Program-made: the position numbers and the translations under genes
Shown here: positions 17,801-25,820 of the stretch, piece after piece
Position numbering within the stretch: the first letter of the stretch is position 1
Layout: the number at the start of each line of letters is the position of its first letter
Assembly: GCA_012840225.1 (NCBI GenBank)
Contig: DULU01000098.1
Location: forward strand, 1 to 64,000
DNA length: 64,000 bases
Direction: 5' to 3'
Origin: Bacillota bacterium
GTDB lineage: Bacteria; Bacillota; Limnochordia; DTU080
Notes under the pieces: generated by a model
The model's input: only the letters and a program-made list of their open reading frames with translations
What the model was told of the DNA's origin: nothing
Databases searched by the model: none

Positions 17801-20688
17801 TCTATATAGAGCCCGACCGGCGTATCCGGGATGATGCGGTAGCGCAGGCGCACCAAGGGGTAGTCGGCCACCGTCCAGCCCACCGGATGCACCCTGGCCG
17901 GCATGATGGCTTTGTTTCCGGCGAGCATTACCTGCATGCTATAGGCTCCAGCCTCTCCCCCTTCCTCCGGCACCAGTTTCCAGTCGGTGGGCTCGGGGCG
18001 ATAGACTTTCCAGCGCCAGAACCATTCCTCGTCGTCGGCGTCAAAAGTGGTGCGGAGAAGAATAGCCGGATTAGGGGATTTAGAGGCGGCCAAGGCCCCG
18101 GCGACTTCAGCAAGGCGAGGCACGGCGCCAGCTCCTGCCACTTCTGCTACCTCTGTAGCTTCTTCGGCCTCCAGGGCCACCGCCACCGCCTGCCACACTG
18201 CCGGCTGCACCACCACATACGCCGTCCCCCGGTAGACCTGTTTCTCCTGACCTGAGGTGGCGAGCACCTCCACCCGGATGGGATAATCATAAGGCTCACT
18301 ATAGGCATGGCGCACCACCAGGCCCTCGGCTGTGCTACCATCCCCGAGGTGCCAGAGCACCTGTTCAGGCCGGAGGCCCTCTCCGGGCTCCACGCGCAGC
18401 TCCACCATCTCTCCGGGATACGCCACCTCGGGAGTGGCCGTCACGGCAATGATGGAACCGCCCAGGCCGAGGCCCCGCTCGAACACGCCGATATCGGGAG
18501 CAGCACCCACCCAGGGCAAGCCGACGGCATCGCCTTCATCCCAGGTCAGGGAACGATCAAGGTAGAGCAGATGTTTTTCTTTATCCACTTTGACAATGCG
18601 GGCTATTTGTCTGCTATCTGCGCTGACGACGCTGATCAGATCACCGACTTCCCCTACGATGCCGAAACCGTCGTAAAAGTAGTGGGCGTCGGCCACGGGG
18701 AGTATGTGGCCCTCACCTTTGGCTGTGGTATGGGTGAGCACCCGGCCGGCGTCGATCAGGGGACTCCCGGCCGGCGGCTCCCGGTCAAAACGATGCTCAG
18801 GAGGAAAAGTGTATTCGAAGTTATTCTCAAACTGGCTTCCCCGAAAACTCGTCCAGGCAGGCGACTGCACCAGCTCCAGAGAGAGGCGCTGGGAAGAGTA
18901 GCCGATGGTCCCGGAGATGGCATTATGATCAAAGCGCAGCCCCCGCAGGCCGGTCTCGCTTTTGTCGCTCGTCAACTCCCCGTTGAAATTGATTTGGCAG
19001 TTGTCGGCATATGGATCGTTGCCGTAAAACAGGTTATTGGAAAAGATGCCGTCAACTATGTTATTGGTGTAGCCAGTGCGGACCAGCACCTGGACGGCCG
19101 GCGCCGCGTTGTCATAAAAAGCATTGTTATAAAGCCGCACATGGTGGAAATCCAAGGTGTCGCGGTACGGCTCAATATTCAAACCGTCGACGCCCCAGTT
19201 GCCGTAGATTTTGTTGTAACGGTATATACCCTGTACGGCATAAAACTGTTGGTTTGAGCCGGCATTCCGCCCCCCGTCGTAGGAGTTGGTGATGATATTC
19301 CCCTCAAACAGCACATCCTTCACACCGTCTATCAGAATGGGTCTCGTCCAGGCGCCGTGAAAGACGTTGCCGCGGAACACCACATACTCATTGGTATAAT
19401 CCGGATATACCAGGACCAGATCGTGTCCCCCGCGGGAGAAAGCATTTCCCTCAAAGATGATGTGCTTCGAATACTGCACCAGCGCGGTGTCGCCGCCCGC
19501 CTTGCCGTAGCCTTGCTTTCTGATATCGCAGTTTTGCACCCGGATCTGCTCGCCATGATCGATGACGAATGGCCGGCCTACGGCAGCTTCCTCCATCAGG
19601 AGGTCGTCGACCACAATATATTGAGAGTCCTTTATATAAAGCCAGTTGCCATTTTTCTGCTCCGGCCTGATGGTCAGGCCTTCCAGGCGAATATGGCGGC
19701 GGCCTTGTATGGATACGGCATAGCCGCTACCCCCACCGCCGGGCGAGCCCACCAGGATCGCTTCCCGCCTCTTTTCGCCGCGGAAGGTGATCGGCGCTCC
19801 TTCTTCCCCGTCATGCTGCGGCTGCAACACACCATAATAGACACCCGGCTTGAAGATCACCGTATCCCCGGCTTTGGCCTGTGCGGCCGCGTGGGCCGGT
19901 GTGGCCCAAGGCAACTCCTTGGTGCCGGGATTCCGGTCGTTGCCATCCGGGGCTACATAATAGACGGAGGGTCCGGGCTCCTTTTCCGGCCCAGCCTCGC
20001 TCCCGCCTTGCTCTTTCTTCATCTCTCCGCCTACCTTCTCCAGTCTGACGTCGTCAAACCATAATTTGCCGTCGCCGGTAGCCCGCCAGGTCCAGATACC
20101 CACCGCCGCCCATATACCTATATCCGGCCAGGTAAACTCCAGCTCCGCATAGCGCCACTCCTCGGATGGCGGCAGCTCCACATAGGGGTGGGTGTGTTGT
20201 GGGATCTGTACCACCAGCCGCCCCTTGGGGTCGCCTTCGGTGCGGTAATAGACGGAAAAGCGATAGGTGGCTCCCGGTTCGGCCAAGCCCTGCCCGTTTT
20301 CCTCAAAGCGCTGGTACCATTCGATGCGGGCATAGCTGGAGGTCCCCTGGCTGAGCGCCGCCCCTACATCGAGCAGCCCGGCATAGTTGCCGGTGCGGGC
20401 GGCGGTGGATACCTGCAGACCGGCCGCCGAGCCGTCGGGGGTATATCTCAGCCATCCTACCGGCCGGCCGTCGACTATCTCTTCAAATCCGGGATTGACA
20501 AAGAGGTTCTCCCGGCTTTCCTTCTTTTCCAAATCTGCTGTCGCAGCGGCTGCCGCTGCTACCGCTGTCGCAACCGGCACCGCACTCGACAAAAAAGCCA
20601 CAACCATAACCAGGCTCATAACTAAACTTAAAGCCACAGTCATGGCCCAAGCCGGCCGGCCTGGGGATGATCTTCTATCTCTGCACAT
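14878..20688 (-). CDS. Secreted multidomain polysaccharide lyase: beta-helix + PKD + PL6 (alginate/chondroitinase B type)
   Basis: A 1936-residue exported protein. Approximate layout: signal peptide 1-45; jelly-roll carbohydrate-binding domain 60-220 (NLFVNPGFEEIVDGRPVGW); first parallel beta-helix 241-640 (SVYYVAPDGNDRNPGTKELP); PKD domain 745-830; second carbohydrate-binding-like domain 880-1055; PL6 beta-helix 1070-1560; two Ig-like domains; and a C-terminal module from about 1780 that recurs in the 39.2 kb protein. In the PL6 part, EIISIKNSSN and ITLRYGDRNSVYGNYFLGNG hold Lys1303 and Arg1324, the 21-residue spacing of the catalytic pair in chondroitinase B. It should cleave a uronate-containing polymer, alginate or dermatan-type. 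ATG 20688 follows AAGGAG by 8 nt. Confidence 0.88.
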   Translation of the reverse strand: MCRDRRSSPGRPAWAMTVALSLVMSLVMVVAFLSSAVPVATAVAAAAAATADLEKKESRENLFVNPGFEEIVDGRPVGWLRYTPDGSAAGLQVSTAARTGNYAGLLDVGAALSQGTSSYARIEWYQRFEENGQGLAEPGATYRFSVYYRTEGDPKGRLVVQIPQHTHPYVELPPSEEWRYAELEFTWPDIGIWAAVGIWTWRATGDGKLWFDDVRLEKVGGEMKKEQGGSEAGPEKEPGPSVYYVAPDGNDRNPGTKELPWATPAHAAAQAKAGDTVIFKPGVYYGVLQPQHDGEEGAPITFRGEKRREAILVGSPGGGGSGYAVSIQGRRHIRLEGLTIRPEQKNGNWLYIKDSQYIVVDDLLMEEAAVGRPFVIDHGEQIRVQNCDIRKQGYGKAGGDTALVQYSKHIIFEGNAFSRGGHDLVLVYPDYTNEYVVFRGNVFHGAWTRPILIDGVKDVLFEGNIITNSYDGGRNAGSNQQFYAVQGIYRYNKIYGNWGVDGLNIEPYRDTLDFHHVRLYNNAFYDNAAPAVQVLVRTGYTNNIVDGIFSNNLFYGNDPYADNCQINFNGELTSDKSETGLRGLRFDHNAISGTIGYSSQRLSLELVQSPAWTSFRGSQFENNFEYTFPPEHRFDREPPAGSPLIDAGRVLTHTTAKGEGHILPVADAHYFYDGFGIVGEVGDLISVVSADSRQIARIVKVDKEKHLLYLDRSLTWDEGDAVGLPWVGAAPDIGVFERGLGLGGSIIAVTATPEVAYPGEMVELRVEPGEGLRPEQVLWHLGDGSTAEGLVVRHAYSEPYDYPIRVEVLATSGQEKQVYRGTAYVVVQPAVWQAVAVALEAEEATEVAEVAGAGAVPRLAEVAGALAASKSPNPAILLRTTFDADDEEWFWRWKVYRPEPTDWKLVPEEGGEAGAYSMQVMLAGNKAIMPARVHPVGWTVADYPLVRLRYRIIPDTPVGLYIEAFPSVQGTRRIWVAMTDSARQSRGLPASANLMRLVADNEWHDLVFDIRPYVKRAYPEVTVLQALGFEAIGYPAPTRPMGYWFDDVIISALPQSSLASAPAPSALSAKSGRVIRVSDTARLLEAIEDAVAGDTILLADGTYTGDQVIVISGKQGTEEQPIIIAAENTGKAEIAGNLLFVIEKSRHLILRGLKFTTTGEPSSAGGVTGAVIIGASSSHIRVTGNHFALTEQPGLLRTKNWVRLQGQDIAHVRIDHNLFENKQQLGSFIVLHVSNNLEEDDMARHTLIDHNHFKDMATLGQNGGEAIRIGNTRYKSQIDSHTIIEHNLFERTDGERSEIISIKNSSNIIRYNTVLETEGAITLRYGDRNSVYGNYFLGNGKPGTGGVRIYGQDQKVYNNYFAGLTREAVTLGSGNADDVAALDETGYIRLNRVEVVHNTFVDNNTHLAYQHRPDTYPLEPLNTVIANNLFYNTRVYEPMFSRQSSVLFALPGVSWSGNLVHGPVLSLYGTEAAGEAGIIKVSDPALTSGLDKVYFPAENSPLVDAGGATFAYLDADIEGKPRDARPDVGCFEYSGRPLLIGPLTADKVGPYAPTALASAGTLSSAAVSSGSPASSEPAGVYITAMEVIEGESLNPSPGAAKSTVKYQGPVVISIDGLAFGSAAGAGSLTVKAHIDGKEMYSGSGFPAVFTINHGELDEGEHQLVVTAESGALRDRRELSFEVENIIITNPSPADKLNQPVPLDVRLHLPTQAIKNIAITAGEQLLFSGRELPSDLQLDPAPFADGRHRLVVEVERADGGVSRRESSFTIARLWEIKDDLEPPLNWGAFGMLKRIKADVMSSGWQFAVDRPEDFSGDKERLVRTKATDEYLVWETPNLVKAEVTIFTRRADLVREALSLAFSADGHSYQESTWEIRSEGKTAAGWERLVLTADVASGTAGAISTPVSSINFFKLMVAGDRMPPADLQIGEVLLQGLN

Positions 20689-20919
20689 CTATCCGGCTCC
20701 TTTCTTCTCACTAGTACATTTGAGTTAATCAATCTACTCATGGCACATCTTTTTCATCTGCTGTTGTGACAGTCAGATAATTTAATTGTCTCCCGGCCCA
20801 AATCAGGTCACAAGCGGCGATTGCGCGCAAGATGGCGGGTAATACCGCGGGAAAATGGGAAAATGGCGGCAGTTTGACGTAGATATTACTATCATGATAT
20901 TATATGGTCGCAGTAACTG

Positions 20920-21705
20920 CTACCTGGGCACGATATAGGTCAAAAGCAGTTCCAGCAAAGCCAGCTGGACGATGCGGGAAATGCAGGAATAGCTGCCGAG
21001 CAGCGTTTCCGGAATGGAAGTCAGGAGCACGATGCCTGCCGCCTGCTGCAGGCGGGAAGGAGAGAAGTTGGTTATTCCGATAGTGGCGGCCACCCGGTCG
21101 CCGGCCTTTTCCATAGCCAGACACACCTCTTCGGTGTCTCCGGAATGGCTGATGCCGATGAGGACATCGTCTTTGGCAAGGCAAGGCGTCAGACGTTCAA
21201 TCTCTACCCTATCGGATAGACAATAGGCTTTCTTCTCGATGCTGAGCAGGGAGTCGGTGAAGATGCGGGCTACTCCTGCCGAGCCGGCCAAGCCGATGGT
21301 GACGACCGTTTGGGCCGCCACGATGCATGCCGCCGCTTTTTGCAGCGCTTGGCTGTCGACATTCAACAGGGAACTGCGGATCATATCGTTCAGGCTGCGA
21401 GCCAGAGCCAGGGCCGCATTATCCGGCTGTTTCTCCTCAGGTGCCTGTTGCAATCCGGCATGCAGTTGCATCCCCTGGCGCAGCAGCTGCGGAATCAAGG
21501 CGGATTTGAAATCCTGATAGCCGGAGAAGCCGAGATTGCGGCAGAGGCGGAGGACGGTAGCGTCGCTGGTATCGCATTTGCTCGCCAACACCTGCAGGGG
21601 CATCAAGACGATCTGATCGACGTGGCGTTGGATAAAATCGGCCACCCGCCGCTCGGAGGGGCTTAACGATTGATACCTGTTAGCCATCAAAGCCAGCACA
21701 TCCAC
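20920..21705 (-). CDS. MurR/RpiR family transcriptional regulator
   Basis: An N-terminal HTH_6 domain (SLSPSERRVADFI, LASKCDTSDATVLRLCRNLGFSGYQDFK split over the helices) is followed by a SIS sugar-phosphate-binding domain with TIGLAGSAGVARIF and LIGISHSGDTEEV. Such regulators sense phosphosugars. I chose GTG 21705 (261 residues) because GGGGAG lies 6 nt upstream and the N-terminus then matches the family; the frame is open to GTG 21750. It lies 231 bp upstream of the PL6 gene in the same direction and is divergent from the HAD gene. Either could be its target. Confidence 0.88.
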   Translation of the reverse strand: MDVLALMANRYQSLSPSERRVADFIQRHVDQIVLMPLQVLASKCDTSDATVLRLCRNLGFSGYQDFKSALIPQLLRQGMQLHAGLQQAPEEKQPDNAALALARSLNDMIRSSLLNVDSQALQKAAACIVAAQTVVTIGLAGSAGVARIFTDSLLSIEKKAYCLSDRVEIERLTPCLAKDDVLIGISHSGDTEEVCLAMEKAGDRVAATIGITNFSPSRLQQAAGIVLLTSIPETLLGSYSCISRIVQLALLELLLTYIVPR

Positions 21706-21852
21706 ACTGATCACTCCCCAGCCAGATAATCCTTTATTCAAGACCGGCACCCTGGAGTCCTCGTAGTTATTGCCGGAGAGACGGCTGTGACGGCATGACT
21801 GAATGAATGACGATCAGAATGAGCAGCAAGACAAAAGGAGCAGAAAGAAACA

Positions 21853-22695
21853 ATGAGCGATGATAAGGCCAAAGCAGGCCAAGCTTTGCTGATCGATCTC
21901 GACGGCGTCATCTATCATGGTGCGCGCCTCATCCCCGGAGCCGACCGCTTTTTAGCCGTCCTCACCGGGAGGGGGATACCTTTCGTCTTTCTCACCAACA
22001 ATTCCGCTGAAAGCCCGGAGAGCTGCCTATTTAAACTGCAGGTCAACGGGATTAATATAGATGGTTCTTCATATATCAATCCCCACACCTTCATCACCGC
22101 GGCCCAGGTGACGGTCGATTACCTATGCCGGGAATACCCCGGCTGCCGGGTGCTGGCACTGGGCGAGCCCCCCTTGCTCAAGCTGTGCCGGGCCGCCGGG
22201 ATCACTCTGGCGAAAGAGAACCCCGACTGCGTGGTGGTGGGTGAATGCCGGCAACTCTCATATGAAACTCTGTGCCGGGCGGCGAACGCCATCGCCGGCG
22301 GAGCGGCGTTCCTCGCTACCAATGGGGATATTACCATCCCTGTGGAGTCCGGGTTTATCCTCGGCTGCGGTGCCATCTGCCGCACCCTGGAGGCGGCGAC
22401 GGGAGTAAAACCTCTCTACCTCGGCAAGCCCAATCCCATTTGCGCCGCCTATGCTGCCTCCCGCCTCAACCGGGAGGTCGGGCAACTGGTGATCATCGGC
22501 GACAACCGGGCTACAGATATCGCCCTGGCCCGGAACATCGGCGTGCCGTCGATTCTTATTTCGGCCCGGGAAGAGGGCCGGCAGGAAGAGGTCGACCGGC
22601 ACGGCGGTGAGCCCACCCTGGTGGTCAAATCGGTGGCCGACCTGGTGGAGAACGAAGCCTTCTGGCAACTTTTAGGCAGCGCCGGCCCGGTATAA
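21853..22695 (+). CDS. HAD-IIA family (NagD-like) phosphatase
   Basis: A 280-residue HAD hydrolase. Motif I is LLIDLDGVIYHG, motif II is FVFLTNNSAES, motif III Lys lies in LYLGKPNP, and motif IV is VIIGDNRATDIALARNIG. The C2 cap arrangement is that of NagD/p-nitrophenylphosphatase enzymes. These act on sugar or nucleotide monophosphates, but the substrate cannot be predicted here. AAAGGAG lies 12 nt before ATG 21853. The PHP gene follows in the same direction after 86 bp. Confidence 0.88.
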   Translation: MSDDKAKAGQALLIDLDGVIYHGARLIPGADRFLAVLTGRGIPFVFLTNNSAESPESCLFKLQVNGINIDGSSYINPHTFITAAQVTVDYLCREYPGCRVLALGEPPLLKLCRAAGITLAKENPDCVVVGECRQLSYETLCRAANAIAGGAAFLATNGDITIPVESGFILGCGAICRTLEAATGVKPLYLGKPNPICAAYAASRLNREVGQLVIIGDNRATDIALARNIGVPSILISAREEGRQEEVDRHGGEPTLVVKSVADLVENEAFWQLLGSAGPV

Positions 22696-22781
22696 GCGGT
22701 ATAATAAGTATGATAACTAATTAGATTATGTGTTTTAATATACAATCACGCCATGGGCAGAGCAGAATGGAGGCCAGCAAA

Positions 22782-23687
22782 TTGACCACAAAAGAGTCGA
22801 CAGCATTTTCCGCTCCGGGGAATTGGTATCGCGGTAATCTACATACCCATACCACCAGATCGGACGGTCACAAGTCGCCCGAAGAGTGCATCGCCTTCTA
22901 CAAAGAGCACGGCTATGATTTCCTGAGCATCACCGATCACCGCCTGGGACCTAATATCACCGCAAGCGAAGATATCCTCATCATACCGGGCATCGAAACG
23001 CACTGCTCCGATCCGGTGCGCCGGGTCAGCTATCATATTGTAGGCATCGGCCTAAAACAGCCCTTCGATGAAGACCTGGAAGCCACCAAAGGACCGGCCC
23101 AGGATCTGGTGGATATGATCCGCGCCCATGGCGGCGAAGCCATTTTGGCGCATCCTTACTGGTGCGGGCAATCTTTTGACGACACCCTGGCCATCAAAGA
23201 TATTCTGGGCGTGGAGATATACAATGCCACCTGCGCCAGGATCGGCAAGGCCACCAGCACGGTGTATTGGGATTGGATGCTGGACCGGAAGCATAGAGGC
23301 GGGGAGCCGGCCATCTGGGGCCTGGCCGTCGACGACGCCCATCATTACGATATCGATGCCTGTCAAGGTTGGATCATGGTAAAAGCGCCGGAACTCTCGG
23401 TAGAGGCCGTGATGAATGCTATCCGCCAGGGACATTTCTACAGCACCCAGGGACCGGCGATCGTCGACTTCCGCATCGATAACGATATGGTCCATGTCCA
23501 TACCTCGCCGGTAAAAGAGATCCGCCTTATGTCCAACCGGGCTAAGGGAAAACTGTTCCAGGCCGCCCCCGGAGAGTTGATCACCTCCGCATCCTGCCCG
23601 GTGTGGAAAAACCATTATATACGAGTGGAATGCGTGGACGAAAACAACCGCATGGCCTGGAGCCAGGCGCTTTACATCGGGGAATGA
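22782..23687 (+). CDS. PHP-domain metal-dependent phosphoesterase
   Basis: A PHP-family hydrolase of 301 residues. Metal-binding motifs are GNLHTHTTRSDG, LSITDHRLG, IPGIETHC and AILAHPYW, with a late WGLAVDDAHHY. I chose TTG 22782 because GGAGG lies 8 nt upstream; the open frame reaches ATG 22728. The last 70 residues form a beta-rich tail (VDFRIDNDMVHVHTSPVKEIRL). A second, larger PHP protein at 42.7 kb also occurs among polysaccharide genes. The substrate is unknown. Confidence 0.83.
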   Translation: MTTKESTAFSAPGNWYRGNLHTHTTRSDGHKSPEECIAFYKEHGYDFLSITDHRLGPNITASEDILIIPGIETHCSDPVRRVSYHIVGIGLKQPFDEDLEATKGPAQDLVDMIRAHGGEAILAHPYWCGQSFDDTLAIKDILGVEIYNATCARIGKATSTVYWDWMLDRKHRGGEPAIWGLAVDDAHHYDIDACQGWIMVKAPELSVEAVMNAIRQGHFYSTQGPAIVDFRIDNDMVHVHTSPVKEIRLMSNRAKGKLFQAAPGELITSASCPVWKNHYIRVECVDENNRMAWSQALYIGE

Positions 23688-23697
23688 CCTCGACGCC

Positions 23698-24615
23698 TCA
23701 GCCGGCTCGTTCCCTCACCGAGCGCCAGCTGATGACGGAGCCGGTGATAAGTAGAAGGCAGCCGATCCATAAGGAGCGACCGGGCGTGACGTCAAGATAG
23801 ATCAGGCTGATGACGGTGGAGAGCAGGGGCGTTAAGTAGGAACCGGCGGCGACGAGCACCATGTGGCCGCGCCTCATGGCTGTGTCCCAGAGGGCATAAC
23901 CGGCATAGGTAGCGAGGCCGAGAAAAGACGCCTCCACCATGGCCCGCTGGGTGAAGGCTTTTGGTTCTGCAGAGAAAAGGCTCGCCGCGGAGAGGATGAC
24001 CGCCGTGATGAGCACAAAGAGCCAGACCGCCCCCGGCCCTTGCCCTCCACCCCACCGGCGGGCCAGGTTGGAATAGAGAGCCCAGGAGACGGCGGCAGTC
24101 AAGCCCAAACCATAAGGCAGCGGATTGGCTGCAAGGTTGCCGACGAGCGAAGCCCAGGAGAAGCCGCTTTCGTGGGTCAGGACGAGCACTACGCCGGTCA
24201 TGGCCAGCGCTGTGCCGGGAAGGAGCCCGAAACCGGCCTTGTGTCCGGCAATGAGGGGTGAGAAAAGAAGAGTCAGTGCCGGCCAGAGATAGTTGCACAG
24301 TCCCACTTCCAGCGCCTGGGTCCGGCTTCCGGCGAGACCGATGGACATATAAAGCACGAGGGTATATAACACGAAAGTTATGCCGCAACCGATCAGATAA
24401 GGATACGCATACCTGACGGGCGCCGGACGATCCCCCCACAGATAGGGGCGGATCTTATGCCGGTAGAGACGGTGCGCCATGGCGGCCGCTGCGCATATGC
24501 CATACACAGCAGCCCCAGCCGTGATGGGGCCGAGCTGCTCGGATAAACTGCGGGCGATGGCCACTGTCGTGCTCCAGAAGAGAATGGCGCCGAATCCACC
24601 CGCCGTTGCCTTCAT
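23698..24615 (-). CDS. DMT/EamA family transporter (YddG-like exporter)
   Basis: An integral membrane protein with about ten hydrophobic helices in the two-EamA-repeat pattern. The stretch TQALEVGLCNYLWPALTLLF is typical of the aromatic amino-acid exporter YddG group. Starting at ATG 24615 (AGGA 4 nt upstream) gives 305 residues and places the first helix at the usual position. The frame is open to ATG 24672, only 6 nt after the stop of the response regulator, so the gene is probably the last one of the kinase/regulator operon. The exported molecule is not certain. Confidence 0.83.
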   Translation of the reverse strand: MKATAGGFGAILFWSTTVAIARSLSEQLGPITAGAAVYGICAAAAMAHRLYRHKIRPYLWGDRPAPVRYAYPYLIGCGITFVLYTLVLYMSIGLAGSRTQALEVGLCNYLWPALTLLFSPLIAGHKAGFGLLPGTALAMTGVVLVLTHESGFSWASLVGNLAANPLPYGLGLTAAVSWALYSNLARRWGGGQGPGAVWLFVLITAVILSAASLFSAEPKAFTQRAMVEASFLGLATYAGYALWDTAMRRGHMVLVAAGSYLTPLLSTVISLIYLDVTPGRSLWIGCLLLITGSVISWRSVRERAG

Positions 24616-24678
24616 CTTTTCCTGCCGCTCAATTACACCTGCGTCTATATTAACCAGAACCTTTGCCCTCATATATGC

Positions 24679-25791
24679 CTAGACTACGTCCAGCTTTTCG
24701 TTCAGGTCCTCCAGGTCGTGGAACGGATCGATGATGCTGGGAAAGGGAGTGTCGACAAATTCCTGACGATACCGGCCGAACTCCTTATAACAATCGCACA
24801 TGCACTTGAAAAGCCTGGGATCGAAACTTTCCTTGTTGGACATCAGGATGGCCATGGCTTCCTGTTCGCTATAGGCCGGGCGGTAGACCCGGTCGGTATG
24901 CAAAGCATCATAGACATCGGCGATGGCCACGATGCGCGCCGCTTCGGGTATCGCCTCGCCCGCCAACCCTTGGGGATAGCCGGTGCCGTTCCAGCGCTCG
25001 TGATGGTGGAGGGCGATGAACTTGGCCATCTTCAGGAGGGGGATCTCCGAGCCGGACAGAATGCGGGCGCCGATGATGGTGTGCCTTTTCATCACATCAT
25101 ATTCCGCCGGCGTGAGGGGTCCCGGTTTCATGAGAATGGTATCGGACACCCCGATTTTCCCAATATCATGCATGGGCGCCGCCAGCCGCAACAGGCTCAC
25201 CTGGTCTTCCGGCCAGCCGATCTTGCTGGCGAGCAAAGTGGCATATTTGGCCATGCGCCGGATATGAGCGCCTGTCTCATAATGCCTGTATTCCGAGGCA
25301 GCAATGAGGCGGAAGGTGATCTCGGCTTCCCTCTGGTAGACTTCTCTGGTGCGTTCCTCCACTTCCCGCTCAAGCTTCTGCTGGTATTCGCTGCGCAGCT
25401 TCTCCAGCTCCCGGCGCCGCAGCGCATTGACCACATTGATCAAGAGCTCATTGGCCTGAAAAGGTTTGATCATGTAGCCGAAAGCGCCGAGCTCCAGTGC
25501 TTTAATCGCCGTCTGTTGGCTGTCGACGCCGGTCAGGACGATGATGGCGGCATCGGGCTGCACCTGCTGCACCTCGGCCAAAAGTTCAAGCCCCGACATG
25601 CCCGGCATCATGAGATCGGTGATGATGAGGGCGAAGGGTTGGGCGGAGAGCGCTTTGAGGGCGGCGGCAGCACTGTCGGCTTCCGCGCAATAATAACCTT
25701 GCTGAGTCAGGATACGGTTGACCATCAGGCGGATATAATCTTCATCATCCACTATCAAAATGGAACGGTCGACTAAAAGGTCATCAGCCAT
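24679..25791 (-). CDS. Response regulator with HD-GYP c-di-GMP phosphodiesterase domain
   Basis: A 370-residue protein from ATG 25791 (AGGAGG 6 nt upstream). The receiver domain is at 8-125 with phospho-acceptor Asp59 in IITDLMMPG. A coiled coil follows, then an HD-GYP domain with APMHDIGKIG and HHERWNGTGYPQGLAG, both complete, so c-di-GMP hydrolysis is expected. The C-terminal 50 residues are unusual, with Cys in FKCMCDCYKEFG. It is encoded 29 bp after the hybrid kinase and is its probable partner. Confidence 0.92.
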   Translation of the reverse strand: MADDLLVDRSILIVDDEDYIRLMVNRILTQQGYYCAEADSAAAALKALSAQPFALIITDLMMPGMSGLELLAEVQQVQPDAAIIVLTGVDSQQTAIKALELGAFGYMIKPFQANELLINVVNALRRRELEKLRSEYQQKLEREVEERTREVYQREAEITFRLIAASEYRHYETGAHIRRMAKYATLLASKIGWPEDQVSLLRLAAPMHDIGKIGVSDTILMKPGPLTPAEYDVMKRHTIIGARILSGSEIPLLKMAKFIALHHHERWNGTGYPQGLAGEAIPEAARIVAIADVYDALHTDRVYRPAYSEQEAMAILMSNKESFDPRLFKCMCDCYKEFGRYRQEFVDTPFPSIIDPFHDLEDLNEKLDVV

Positions 25792-25820
25792 TGCCAGCCT
25801 CCTTAACACGCCGACTTTCG

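Noticed and set aside
18307-19257. 316-codon frame antisense to the PL6 protein
   Set aside because: Lies across the PKD and first beta-helix coding region, which has strong domain evidence on the minus strand.
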